From Trileptium ribeirensis (lineage: Eukaryota > Nematoda > Enoplea > Enoplida > Thoracostomopsidae): DNA of 64,000 nt. Every line of letters begins with the position of its first letter. Position 1 is the first letter of the stretch. Position numbers and translations under genes: made by a program. The stretch spans positions 1 to 64,000 of the forward strand of contig JASANE010012803.1 of the NCBI GenBank assembly GCA_030248225.1. Direction: 5' to 3'. The notes under the pieces are model-generated. The model worked only from the letters and a program-made list of their open reading frames with translations. It searched no databases and had not been told where the DNA came from. Positions 1-11,300 of the stretch are shown here, one piece after another.

Positions 1-2
1 AG

Positions 3-256
3 TAGAGTTGCAACGACCGAAAAAAAAATACCCGGACCCGGACAGGAGTGAAAATATATACCCGGACCCGGACAGGAGTGAAAACGAATACCCGGACCCG
101 GACAGGAGTGAAAACGAATACCCGGACCCGGACAGGAGTGAAAACAAATACCCGGACCCGGACCCGGACAGGAGTGAAAACGAATACCCGGACCCGGACC
201 CGGCTTCGAAATAATACCCGAAATAACCGGAATACCCGGACCCGGCTGCAACTCTA
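3..256. mobile_element. Non-autonomous hAT-like element (MITE) with CCCGGA-rich interior
   Basis: Both ends carry TAGAGTTGCA (3-12) and its reverse complement TGCAACTCTA (247-256). The first bases, TAGAG, fit the YARNG start typical of hAT inverted repeats. The interior is an array of about 30-bp units, (tacccggacccggacaggagtgaaaacgaa as two shorter blocks: CCCGGACCCGGACAGGAG and TGAAAACGAATA), present 5 times. The 8-bp target duplication cannot be tested because only 2 bp of left flank lie in the window. Short ORFs through the array are artefacts of the repeat. Confidence 0.65.
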
Positions 257-1210
257 ACTGATACCATCGTAACTCAACTCCGAAGCAACACAGCGTGAAA
301 CAGCTACCGAGAGTGATTGCAGCAAAAGACTGGCGCATTAATTTTCTCGCTTCGTAAAAGCTGTATTTCGAAATTTTTCACCCTGTAATTCCAGCACAGT
401 AGTTCCAACGTTTGAAGTCACCTTAGCTTAGTGGCCATAGCGCTGGACTTTAATGCGGAAGGACGCAGCTTCGATAACTATGCAAACCTTGTTTCTGAAG
501 AACTCTCACTGTTTTTTTGTAAAGTAAATAAATAGCTGAATTGCCTCCATGGAAGGTTTAGGCGGTGAAGGAAGAAATAAAACACCACCTTTCACATACC
601 ATGTCTTTTAAAACAACGGTTCGCTAACATGCCACAGGTTTACGGTCATTATGACTAGAAAATCTTTACCTTTCGTAAGCGCTCATACATAAATAAAATT
701 TCAAAAGAGCGGCCTAAAATTATGAAGCAGTCTATATCGTCCCTGACAAGCCTCGGTCGTCGCGTAAACTGGCAGCCGCTGCTTTACAAGCATTCAACTA
801 ACCAACTAATTACCAGAGAACTACCACGTTTTTCCCGACATGCTCCTGGCGACCTGGTATCTGTCGTCTTTACATGACGAATTTTAGAATGCTGACAATG
901 TTAAGTGTCACAAAAAGTGTTTTTAAAAGTGTTTTATAGCACAAGTTTATTTCTCAATGAATCCATCAAATTATAACGTGCCTTGAGTCTACATTTTGCA
1001 AATTTCGTTAATAACGCTTTTACCTGTTTATAACTTTGTTTTGAACAGTGACAAGATATAGTGACCTACTTACTGACAATCTTGAACTCCATATACCTTA
1101 TCCTTCTTATCAAAACCGTTGTTGGCGAATATATTCATTACCGAATTTTTTTTCAGTTTATTAATATTCATTAAAAATTTATTTAATAACATCGATATTT
1201 AATATCGTAT
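257..1210. other. Intergenic stretch, no gene seen
   Basis: AT-rich sequence with no convincing exon, RNA gene or repeat. I looked for the left end of the neighbouring hAT fragment (another TAGAGTTGCA) and did not find it. Confidence 0.4.
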
Positions 1211-1608
1211 TTAAACGTCAAAATTGTCCACTTTTTTAATGTTGGACTTGATAAACAATAGTTTTTCGGCCTTTTCGCCGTGGAGACGAGAACGTTTCTT
1301 TGAATAGATTAGCCCAGCTGCACTGAATAGACGCTCGCTCGGTACAGTCGTAGGTGGTGGCGACAGGTATCGATTTCGCGAGTGAAAATATATACCCGGA
1401 CCCGGACCCGGACAGGAGTGAAAACGAATACCCGGACCCGGACAGGAGTGAAAACGAATACCCGGACCCGGACAGGAGTGAAAACGAATACCCGGACCCG
1501 GACCCGGACAGGAGTGAAAACGAATACCCGGACCCGGACCCGCACCCGGCTTCGAAAAAATACCCGGAATAACCGGAATACCCGGACCCGGACCCGGCTG
1601 CAACTCTA
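1211..1608 (-). pseudogene. Internally deleted hAT transposon: hATC dimerisation tail plus right end
   Basis: The minus-strand reading 1370-1211 encodes the C-terminal dimerisation segment of hAT transposases: [19 protein letters not shown] followed by a leucine- and lysine-rich helix ([12 protein letters not shown]), then a stop. Seen directly: upstream of it, where the rest of the transposase should be, there is instead the same CCCGGACCCGGACAGGAG array as in the element at the window start (1385-1590), and then the inverted-repeat end GGCTGCAACTCTA (1596-1608). The frame stays open through the array, so the ORF looks longer (130 codons) than the real domain. Inference: a large internal deletion fused the 5' end and subterminal repeats to the last 50 codons. 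The matching 3' end was not located, so the lower boundary is uncertain. It is not functional. Confidence 0.7.
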
Positions 1609-1628
1609 GCTCTTAGTGTGTATTTTGT

Positions 1629-2231
1629 TTGTGTGTTTTATGTTACACTGATCGTGGAATTCAAATTCATAACAAGCTGTTGTATTGTGTACGAATGATG
1701 ATCGTCTGTGAATGGCGATTGGGGATTGCGTCGAACGCTCAACTATCTGCAAATGTAATTGTTGGCCAAATATATTACTCTTCCTCCGGTCGTAGCAAAT
1801 CGGCCAGTATCTACTTCACATCATATCCCGAAGAAACATTTTGGTATTCACGGTGGTTTGTGCAATTACTGCGTGCGTATATTGTGGCCATGGTATATCT
1901 ATCCGGAAGTTATAAACTTTTGTAAAGAACGATTACCGTGGTTTCGCATTAGTGTGGTGCACCATAGTGGTGGTGGTTAACAGTACGTTGGTTGATTGGT
2001 TTCAACGTGGTAAACTATAGACAATGGTTAAAAAAGACTATTTCGTTAAAAGAAGACCCTGACTGATATAAATTATTGCCGTATAATGAATGATTGCTTT
2101 GATTGATTTGTTAGTAATTGAATTTTGAGTGAATGGTTGCATTTTATTGATTGTTTGCGATGTGGGTAATGGCATATTAACAAAAGTTATGAAAATTTGG
2201 GGACAAATTTTAACGCGTAGGAGGGGGGTAA
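1629..2231 (+). mobile_element. Probable 3' end of LTR-retrotransposon internal region
   Basis: The stretch ends in a purine run, AGGAGGGGGG, two to three bases before the LTR, which is where the polypurine tract of an LTR retrotransposon lies. Short plus-strand ORFs (1759-1980) are open but match no family I recognise. The 5' part of the element (gag, pol, 5' LTR) is absent from the window side, so this is a truncated copy. Confidence 0.45.
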
Positions 2232-3158
2232 TGTAACGAGGTATTGCCTTGGGAACAAATTCCCTTATGTGAGCCCAGGGGACGTATTAGGTCGTAAACG
2301 CAAAACACACCGGGCCGACACACTTAAATCCATTTCACATGGGCTAATTTGCTTCCCTTATGTATTGTTTGTTTGTTTACCATCTCTGCAATACATTTAT
2401 TGTGTGTTTACGGTCTGCATTGTTGTTATGAAATGTTGTATACAAAAGTATATGTATTGTATATGTTTATTTCTTACGAGGTGTATGTTTGTGACACATA
2501 ATATGTTTATGAATGTTGTATGTCGGAAAGTAGTGTATGTATGCAGTATCATTTGTCGTGTGTTTACGTTTCTATGAGCACTTGATGTATTTCGTATTGT
2601 GTTGGAACTTTTGTACAGGGTCCAGGAGAATTTTGAGACTTAGCTAAGTTTCAGGGAGTTTTATAGGAGAAACGAATTTACAAGAGTTTTATGTGAGCCT
2701 AAGGCATAGAATTTAAATATATCGAATTTGAGTGTAAGGGTTGGGTGCCTTAAGCATTAGGCCTACATTAGCGGATATGTGTATGTGTATCTGCTGGATT
2801 TTCGAATAAAATCTTCAATTTTGTTTATACTTAAGAATTCGGGGAAATTCACAAAAACTCATTCTCTAACGACAAAAATTCACTTATGTTTAAGAGAGAA
2901 TCTTACGGGAGTGGAACCAGAGTAAAACTTGGAAAATTTATTATGTAATTTCGATCACTTAGAGAAATAAATAGGGAGAAAATTGGGAGTAAACATCTAG
3001 CTCGGGTATATAAGTGGTTGCGCAGTTAGATCAGGACCTCTGTCGGCCTCAGAAGCTGCGCATCAAGGTACGGTTCAGCCGTTTATTTGTTTAATATGTG
3101 TAGAATTTATGACTTATTGAAGTGTGTGAAATAAAATATCTGCATTATAAGCGTTACA
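2232..3158 (+). repeat. LTR (3' LTR of a truncated element)
   Basis: The sequence begins TGTAACG and ends CGTTACA (3152-3158), a 7-bp perfect terminal inverted repeat of the TG...CA type, giving a 927-bp LTR. Inside are a TATA box in CGGGTATATAAGTGG near 3005 with an initiator-like TCAG about 25-30 bp on, and an AATAAA near 3131 just before the end. A polypurine tract precedes it. The flanking bases do not form a direct repeat (GGTAA versus CATTA), which agrees with this being a 3' LTR next to internal sequence rather than a solo LTR. A diverged copy lies inverted at about 42.65-43.95 kb. Confidence 0.65.
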
Positions 3159-3910
3159 CATTAAGGCCTTAGGATTAAGCTCATAAATTAAAATATTCCT
3201 TGGTGCTAGCATTGTTGTAGTTCGTGTGTAATCTACGGTGGGACTAAACACCCCTAGGACCACGTAGGTTACAGTTGTAATAAACATTACTTCCTACGCG
3301 TTTGGTGTTCATCAATCTAAACCGAGAGTGTTTCGCATCTAGCCAAGCCACAACGCAAAATATAGGGCACGAGTACTGATCAAATAAAAGAAGGACGCGC
3401 GCCACTCAAGACGTCCCATCGACAACTACTGGCCACATCCTTGATCCACACAATCTCCGGTGACGAATCCTTTCCCCTTTTAATACCGATAACTGTCATA
3501 ATCAAAATACCCTCCAACCCCTACCCCACAGAAAATCTTAAAATATAACATAGTGACCACGATTTCGTGTAAAGGTGGCACAAATTGCCAATAAAATAAA
3601 AGTGATCAATAATTTTCTAAAACCCAAAAATTAAACCCCTAGCCCTAAATAAGGCAAAAGCCAAAATAGAAAATACTTATTATACGGTAGTAACAATTAT
3701 TAGGCCACATAACCAGGGCGTTCTACGTAAGCCTATTTAAATCCTAAATATTATTATGCCACTTCAGATGATGCCGCCCAGCACAACAACTTGCAAAGAA
3801 CCGACAACGCAAAAGAATGTCGGGAGCGAAGCACCATCATACGAAAAGGCACCAAGAAACAACGATAAGCTCAAATATAACGAAAGAAATAATGCGCCGA
3901 ACAAATAATA
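3159..3910. other. No gene seen
   Basis: AT-rich DNA after the LTR. No domain, exon or repeat that I can support. Confidence 0.4.
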
Positions 3911-3911
3911 A

Positions 3912-4286
3912 ATGAATTCGACCCGAATACGCCAGAACCAAAAAGACAAGAACAAAGGCAAGAAAGAAGAAGCCTGCAAGAAACATATACCGAGACGTTT
4001 CAAGAAGAAGCAAGCACCGACCAACTATTCGCAACAACAGAAGACCGCGAAAAAAAATCCGAGAAGCGATGCAACAGCTGCAACAACAAAAAGAAAGGCA
4101 GCTATAATTTATAAAGAACCATGCGACTCTCACCAAGGAGCTCGAACGAATATGCCAAAGCTTCTATCAAGACGAACCATAGATTCCGCTGACACAACCG
4201 ATAACAATTACAGTCAATGATCAAGAAACAATCAGCGTAGAACGGGGTACAGTCGAGATCTAGCAAGTGCACGAGCAACGGCAGCA
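3912..4286 (+). other. Lysine-rich open frame of doubtful coding value
   Basis: A 102-codon frame (3912-4220) is dominated by Lys, Arg, Gln and Thr (for example KDKNKGKKEEACKKHIPRR). It sits immediately upstream of the heptapeptide-type repeat array and of a truncated LINE. It could be a relic of a nucleic-acid-binding ORF1, but composition alone explains the frame. No family recognised. Confidence 0.2.
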
Positions 4287-4289
4287 AAC

Positions 4290-4985
4290 GAGTTTAAAAA
4301 ATAAAGCAACCGGTGCAAATCAAATTTTCATCGGTGCAAATAAAATTCGACTTAGCACGAATCGAACACAAGACCAATTCGATACAAATGAAAATAAATT
4401 CGGTGCAAAAACAATGCGACCCAACACAAATCGAGATCAATTTGACACGAGTTACGATTCATTCGGCGCAATCAACGATCAATCATGTATAACTCAAACA
4501 TGACTCAGTGCAAACCGAGACCAAATGGACATGAATTACGTTCAATTCGGTGCAAATAACGATCAACTCGGTGCAAACCAAGACCACGTCTGTGCAAATC
4601 GAATACGATTCCATGCAAACCAAGATCAAATCGATAGAAATGATGACCAACCTAGCGCAAGCAAAGAACGAATTTTGTGCCGACCCAATAATAACGGTGG
4701 CCAACTCGACCAATTTTGTTCAAGTTTAACACAATTCAATGCAAACCTTGGAGAGCTCGGTGCAAATTGCAATGAATTCGGTGCAAACCAATACCGATTC
4801 GACACGAACCAAATAGACTCAATACAAATCGACACAAACCACGAACGAATTGGCACAAATCAAAACGAACTCGGCGCAAGTCAAATACAATGCAATACAA
4901 GCCGACACCAAACGCAATTCGGTGCAAGTAAAGAACAAACCGGTGCAAATCAAATATATAGTGAACGCATGGAACCAAGTACAAA
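4290..4985 (+). repeat. Degenerate 21-bp repeat array that reads as FGANQ-type heptapeptides
   Basis: About 30 imperfect units built on the motif TTCGGTGCAAATCAA recur with a 21-bp or multiple spacing. In the plus frame (4525-4980) they translate as heptads such as QFGANND, QLGANQD, RFHANQD, ELGANCN and EFGANQY, with Phe or Leu at position 2, Gly-Ala or Asp-Thr at 3-4 and Asn at 5. Stops interrupt the array (for example 4504), so no long protein exists now. It ends where the LINE ORF begins. It may be a decayed repeat-protein gene or a minisatellite inside a LINE 5' region; I do not recognise it. Confidence 0.55.
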
Positions 4986-6715
4986 TTGGTTATTAATAAT
5001 GAAATTGTTTCAGATTCAAATCAATGTGCGAACGAATTTAACAACCACTTCTCATCCATTTTCATCAGAACGATGTCTGCTGGCCCTGTAGTTCAGCAAA
5101 AGGGCACCGCAAGCCTCTGCGATATTACATTTACCATTTTAGATGTCTTAAATGTTTGTCAAAAACTTCGCATGGATGCTTCACCGGGCCCTGATGCGAT
5201 TCCAAATTGTGTTTTGAAGCAAGCGTCGATCGTTCTAGCGCGCCCACTTCACAAATTATTTTGTTTAATACTGTCGACTAGGGCTATACCCAAAGACTGG
5301 AATTTAGCTTGTATTATTCCCTTACATAAGAAGGGAAATCGACAAAACTGTGATACTTATAGACCTATCAGCTTGACTTCCAGTGTATCGAAAGTACTCG
5401 AAAAAATTGTACAAACAAAATTACAAGAATACGCTTTCAACAATAATTTGCTTAACTTATCACAATTTGGTTTCTTACCTGGTAGAACTACTACCTTAGA
5501 ACTATTAAGTTTTCTAAAATTTGTTGTGAACTCTATCGATAATGATAACTTTGTTGACTGTATTTATCTTGACTTATCGAAAGCCTTCGATAAAGTTCAA
5601 CATAACCGTCTTTTGTATAAGCTACAAGCTTACGGAGTTGGGGGTAATGTTCTGGCTTATATTCAAAACTTTCTTTTCAATCGTAAACAGTATGTAGTTG
5701 TTGATGGCGTTTCCTCTGCTATTGCAAATGTTGAAAGTGGCGTCCCCCAAGGGACTGTTCTTGCTCCTACGCTATTTTTGTTTTTCATTGACGATCTTGA
5801 TTCTTATATCAACTGTTATGTAGGCAAATTTGCTGATGACACAAGGATTGCTTCAAAAATACGCCGTGGTATGTACGACGCTGATACTATTGCGTTTCAA
5901 AATGATATTCATAATACTGCACGTTGGGCAGCGGAAAATTTTTTAACATATAATGCATCTAAATGTCAAGCTATATATTTTGGGTATAACAATCCATCGC
6001 ATACGTATAATTTGAACAATAACACTATTGAAACGGTTTCAGTCGTTAATGATTTAGGTGTGTATGTTTCCGATAATTTGAAGCCTTCGGCTCATGTCAT
6101 ACAAGTTGTAACTGTTGCATTTCGCATTTTACGTACAATTATCCGTAGCTTCAAACCACTGACTAAAGCTATTTTTTTACCTTTGTATAAGTCACTTGTC
6201 AGATCAAGGCTGGAATATTGTACAGAGGTATGGAGCCCATGGACTTTGCGCGATATTATGTTGATAGAAAGAGTCCAACGGTACGCAACAAAACAGGTCT
6301 TGGGGCTTAGAAATGTTGAGTACCACTCTCGTCTTAGGATCCTTGGCCTTCAGCTTTAGCCACGCGTCGGAAACGTCAAGATATGATACTTCTATACAAA
6401 CTTTTTAACGGTTATTTCAACTTTGATGTCTTGGTTCATCCTGTGTTTGTTGTTGGTACGCGAGGACATGCCCTAAAATTGCGTCGTCCTCAAATTCCGC
6501 GCCTAAATGTGGCCCGCAACTTTTTCGACCATAGAGTCATAGCTATGTGGAACAGTTTACCCCGCCAAGTGGTTACCGCCCCCTCCCTCGCTGTGTTCAA
6601 ACGTCGGCTCCACACCTTAGAACTGTTTTGTGATGTCTAAACGCGTTCTGCCTTCTGCTGTTTACGATTACAGGCATTGCTATTACGAAGACAGCCGGTG
6701 TCGGTCACCGGCTTT
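4986..6715 (+). pseudogene. 5'-truncated CR1/L2-like LINE, reverse transcriptase ORF2
   Basis: The frame 4986-6359 encodes the reverse transcriptase of a non-LTR retrotransposon: SPGPDAIPNCVLKQ, DTYRPISLTSSVSKVLEKIV, DLSKAFDKV (catalytic block A), GVPQGTVLAPTLFLFFIDDL, and KFADDTRI (the catalytic FADD). The endonuclease half is missing: the ORF starts at the linker that corresponds to the middle of the related LINE at 16.6-19.6 kb. A frameshift near 6355 ends the frame; the C-terminal end continues in another frame at 6356-6640 with MWNSLPRQVVTAPSLAVFKR, the usual tail. After the stop comes a perfect hairpin, AGCCGGTG/CACCGGCT (6692-6712). A dead copy of the same family as the LINE in the Polinton. 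Confidence 0.85.
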
Positions 6716-7437
6716 ATTTCTGTCGACAGTGTATACAATGGAAACCAGAAATCTCGTAACATGCAATATGATGGCTGTCGACAGATCAAGAAGTAAATGC
6801 CGGGCGCGGTAACGGTATTTCAGTGGAAAGCAAAGTGAGAATGGATACAAACACCTTATGTAGCATCGAACTGCGGCGCGTTTCAAACAATGAATACATG
6901 GAATCAAGCGCAAACTATGGCAACCGGTACAATAGAAAACGGCGCATATGTGTATTACGGCGCAACACCATCGGTCCCGCAATACAATGAAATCCCACTC
7001 GCGGGGAGCAATTCGATGATCAATCCCTGAGTACCGTTAGCAACAGCAACTCCATACGTATATCAATACTATCCACCCCAACAAACAACGACGACAACAA
7101 GTCAAATAAATGATCTGATGACAAGAAACCAACAATTGATAAAATAATGTCGTACCCAAAATTTTTAAAGATTAGGTGCAAATTAATAAAACAGCATGGG
7201 TTTTGCAAATGTCACATAAAGTAGAAATGTATTGAATTTTTATGCGTCCCACTTTTAGCTTTAGGTGTACCGAGTGAAGCTGCTGAGAATCTGTACGAAA
7301 TCTTTATTTCTAAATTTTTATGTTTACGAAGATATAATTCTGAAATCTCTGTCTTTAGTAATTAGTGTTTTCGGAGAATTTTAATAGATAGAGGATTTCA
7401 ATTAAATGGGCGAGACTGTGCTGCTTTTCGAGATCAT
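6716..7437. other. No gene seen
   Basis: Moderate-complexity DNA rich in short Gln/Asn/Tyr-coding stretches, with no supported gene. It may still contain LINE-derived or older repeat sequence. Confidence 0.35.
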
Positions 7438-7770
7438 TTAACTCAATAATGCGGTTCCAGCAGTGTATAAAGTAAAAGTCACACTGAGATAATATCGGAC
7501 TGCACGGGGGCTATAACCGAAAAGATCTAACAAATTGCTTAGTTTTGGCAATAAAAATTGAATTTGCCCGGGTGTCTTTGCTTGTACGAGTTTATATTCC
7601 AGCGATATTACTTCTACAGGCAAGCAAGCCAAAGGCACTGTGGACGTTAAGCAGAAACGATAATAGTTAGAAACGAGCTGATTTAACATTAAACGTTGTG
7701 TTGTTTTATCCCAGTTTCTGAACAGGTGGAAATATATACATACGGTGTTGGATGTAGGTGCGTTGCTCAA
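7438..7770 (-). CDS. Unidentified 110-codon ORF or terminal exon
   Basis: An open minus-strand frame from an ATG at 7770 to a stop at 7438 has balanced amino-acid composition (leucine-rich, with LVSNYYRFCL, AKTPGQIQFLLPKL and FGYSPRAVRYYL) unlike the low-complexity frames around it. A pyrimidine-AG (CACCTGTTCAG) near 7720 could also be a splice acceptor, making it the last exon of a gene. It lies about 500 bp upstream of, and divergent from, the first CC2D1 exon, so a shared bidirectional promoter is possible. I do not recognise the protein family. Confidence 0.35.
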   Translation of the reverse strand: MSNAPTSNTVCIYFHLFRNWDKTTQRLMLNQLVSNYYRFCLTSTVPLACLPVEVISLEYKLVQAKTPGQIQFLLPKLSNLLDLFGYSPRAVRYYLSVTFTLYTAGTALLS

Positions 7771-8265
7771 AACATATTCAATAGAAAAAAATATCTAAGT
7801 AGATTAATCGGTTTTTGAATAGGTATTATGAGAGTACGAGTAGCAAAATTTCACGAATTACATAGTATATATATAACGTAAATACTAGCACATGTTGTAC
7901 ACACTAGCTATGTAATGTATGATGATAATTTTTATTAAAACATCGAATTTTTAGTTTCTATTTATGTACGTTTGGTGGTGTATTCTATGTCTAGCACCCA
8001 TCACTGTGTATGTGTATAAGGTGATTCCTATCATCGATTATAACATACCGTTGACGGCACGTTCATTTTTAAGTTCAGGAATTGTGGTTTGAAACCTGCA
8101 TTAATGTCTGCTATTATGTACGTATGGTAAATGAACAGTAAATAAAACTTTTCAATAATGCAGTTTATTCATATATAATACTAGGCCGCTGTGTCAGCCA
8201 TGAAGGACATATTCAAATGGGGATGTTTTAAATTGCGTTATAGAAATTTCATTATATTCAGTAAA

Positions 8266-8347
8266 ATGGATCCTTCGTTAGATGCACTTGTGTATGGAAA
8301 TGTTGAAGACGATGCTGACCTTGAAAACGAGTTGTTCGTCCTGTTAG
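8266..8347 (+). CDS. CC2D1: CC2D1/Lgd-like gene, first coding exon
   Basis: The exon reads from ATG at 8266 for 27 codons plus one base and stops at a perfect donor (TTAG|GTAAGTTAG), so the intron is phase 1. The peptide ends EDDADLENELFVLL, which matches the acidic DLEAELLAL segment near the N-terminus of CC2D1 (coiled-coil and C2 domain) proteins, the Drosophila Lgd family. These cytoplasmic proteins bind ESCRT-III/CHMP4 subunits and regulate endosomal sorting and Notch signalling (family knowledge). The phase-1 remainder G joins in frame to the exon at 39,465. Intron 1 is about 31 kb and contains the whole Polinton. Identification rests on short motifs in three exons; later exons (more DM14 repeats, C2 domain) were not found. 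Confidence 0.6.
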
Positions 8348-11300
8348 GTAAGTTAGTGTAGGAAAATTTAAAGAAAGAAGTGTTATATAGACCACCGGTA
8401 TTGTTCTTTGTTTTGTGTGCATTTGCAATCAGAATTAATTGTACATAACACCGAACGATATTGCAGATGGATGGTATTCAGTTAAACGAAATTAATTAAA
8501 CAGCGATTAGCACAATTTAAAATCGATTAGCGTTAAGCAAGACTTGATTAGCCACAAGTGATCGATTGTGATGAACAAAAATTCTGATTGTAATTATGCT
8601 TGCTTAGAGATTATTCGACCTTTCTTTGCTATTCGTTCCGACAATTATTGTTCGAAATAGAGAAGATTTTAGTCAGGTGCTTTTTAACCGTGAAAGACCA
8701 CATTTATTTTAAAGACTTAACAACGATTGTGCGTTTTATGTTGTCTGGTTTATTCTGTAATCCACATTTTATAAACTAAATGCCGATTCTCGTTGACTTC
8801 CGAAGTAAGGTGAAGTGATGAGTTTTTCCTCTTGCGACCCGCCTGTGATAATTTATCAGATTTTTGTAAACTGTGGCAGCGTTGAAGGGCAATCACGTAA
8901 CGTTCCATTTTTTTACAACCTCAAAGTATGTAATTTTTAACCCTTGTGTGTGTACATATTGTGTAAACACTGTTGTCATCTGCAAGTCGACATACTGAGT
9001 ACGTAATTTCATAATATGATATCTTTTGACCGGTGCCGTGGTTGGCTGAGCACATAATTCGTTACAGTCAGGTAATTTGAGACTACGGTATTTTAGGGTA
9101 AAGTCGTATATACATTGGAATTGGTGTGTTTAATGCGGAATATTTTGAAGTTCGTGAAAATCACATGAGAAAATTCATAGATGTAATGCTTTATGAAGAG
9201 TTCTACAGATTTTTGTCAAATTTCATCGACTACCGTTCATCGCAAACTTGCACACCTTTACATTCTTAGACAGCGTATAGGGCGGGTCCGGTTCAGCATG
9301 TCATTAGGTTCGCGCATAAATAAACCCAATCAACTGCGGGCTAGTTTGATAGCTTCTTATGTCCAACAATTTTCTGTCTGAATCAAATGCTGCGCACTGA
9401 AGAAATTAAGCGACTTAAACTTACGTGGTTTCTAAGTAGTACATTGATGTTTTATATATTATGCGCAATTTGTTTAGCCGAAGAAACTGGTCAGAAACAA
9501 CGGCAAAGTGGATGTCGGGTAAGAACATTATCGTTATGCTTAGCACTGACATGCCAGGCATACTATATCGGGTTTACACCTTTGTGAAAGCATTGTATTG
9601 TCATAAAAATACAAGCGCAGACCTAGAAAATACATCCGAAGTATTCTCTGGTATGATTGTCAAGTTAATGTCAGGTGATAAGTGCACGGAGCCAAGTGTT
9701 ATATTGGCAATATTCAAGCAGAACTTCGTATGTATATCAGGCTTTAGAATCAAAGTTTTTGCTGAGTTCGAGACAAAAAATTGACGAAGCCATGGAAAAT
9801 GAGCTATCGACAACATTAGTATTTACCGTAAAGGTAAAAATGAGACCCAACATTACTGCTTTGCCCATGCTGCCATTTAGTTCGGCTGGACAATGGCCAT
9901 TCCGGATGGGTGCAGCAGCAGAGATTACCTAAACACTTCACTCACAAAACTTTAGTTGCCGAAGATATAAAAATTCGGGAACAGTTATCGCCACCCATTA
10001 CCACGGAAGCGTTATCGACTCTTTTTCATACTTCTCCCAGCTTTGACAGATGCTGCTTCTAGGGCTGTCAAACCACGGATTAAAACTGCAGGCTTGTTGT
10101 CGATGGTATTAACTTATATATACACTTCATTTGTTTCGCCCTAATCATTTCTAGATATCGGGGACCAAAAGACCGGGGGATCATCCAAGTTGAGGTCAAT
10201 CATGCCGAAAGCGCGAAAGCTCATTTTTTAAAGAAACATTAATTAATTTATGTATAAATAAAACTGAAGATGTGTCAGTAATTTACCACGTGACGTGAGA
10301 CAGCGCGAGCGTGGCTGTTTCGTGGTCTTCAATAATTATCCTCCCCATGCCTTCTTTAACGGCGAGGAAAGGCAGTAATACAACCGCACTAGATTAGGTG
10401 AAACAATAACCGTCATTTTCAGCACATAATAGTGGCTTCTATTAGTAGCTTTTTAGTACAAATGTGGAACAGGTGGGGCTTACTAACTTGTTAAGTTGAG
10501 GCATCGAAGTGGCGAAAAAAGCTGTCAAATCTTGTGATAACTGTCAATCTTGTCTGTTTCGGTTAATTTCAAGATACACGTGACAGTGTTAATTGAATTT
10601 TGTTCCTGAGCTTTTTCACTGACTGATGGAGACTAATCCCACGGCCGTGAATTGTGAAAACCGCTGGCTTTTCGGATTTGTGGTGCAGTTTGGAAAATTT
10701 GCTGTACTTCTTGAAGAATTTTTCCATTGAGCCATTAACAAAACAACGGTAGGTGTATATATTCAAAATTTATAATTCACAACTTTCAGGGAAATTATAA
10801 TATTAAGAAAAACTTATATACGTAGTTCGCTAGTATGCATTCGATGTAAGACCAGTTGTTTTTACGTAACCAACTGCCCCAAAAATCTGTAGACCCGTGT
10901 AGCCCTTAACGTATAAATAATTGAAAAATGCCAAAATTTCACAACTTTGTTTACCAAAATTTAGCTGTTATAGCCCCGTGTAGCTCATCACAGTTATAAT
11001 CAAATACCCAGCTTGCTTTTAAAACATGAAACAACGTGTTAAACCGGTTGAATAACCCAATATTCACATTATTAATCCCAGCAAACAAAAGGCCAATTAA
11101 AAATTTCTTTTATTTCGCATAATTTATATAAGAAGATTTCGGCAAAAATTCGCAGTTCCTGTTTCAAGCTAATTTCTCTTCCAATTACTCACTGATAAAT
11201 ACAGTTTGCGTTAGAAATGACTGTCGCCTTCCGAACGAGCAAACATGAGCCAGCAGCGGTCACTACTGGCTTGTATTGTATAACGGGTTTCAGCAAAAAT

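Noticed and set aside
8..257. Pro/Asp- and Thr/Arg-repeat ORFs in the first 250 bp
   Set aside because: They are alternative frames of the CCCGGACCCGGACAGGAG array in a hAT-like MITE; two frames are equally open.
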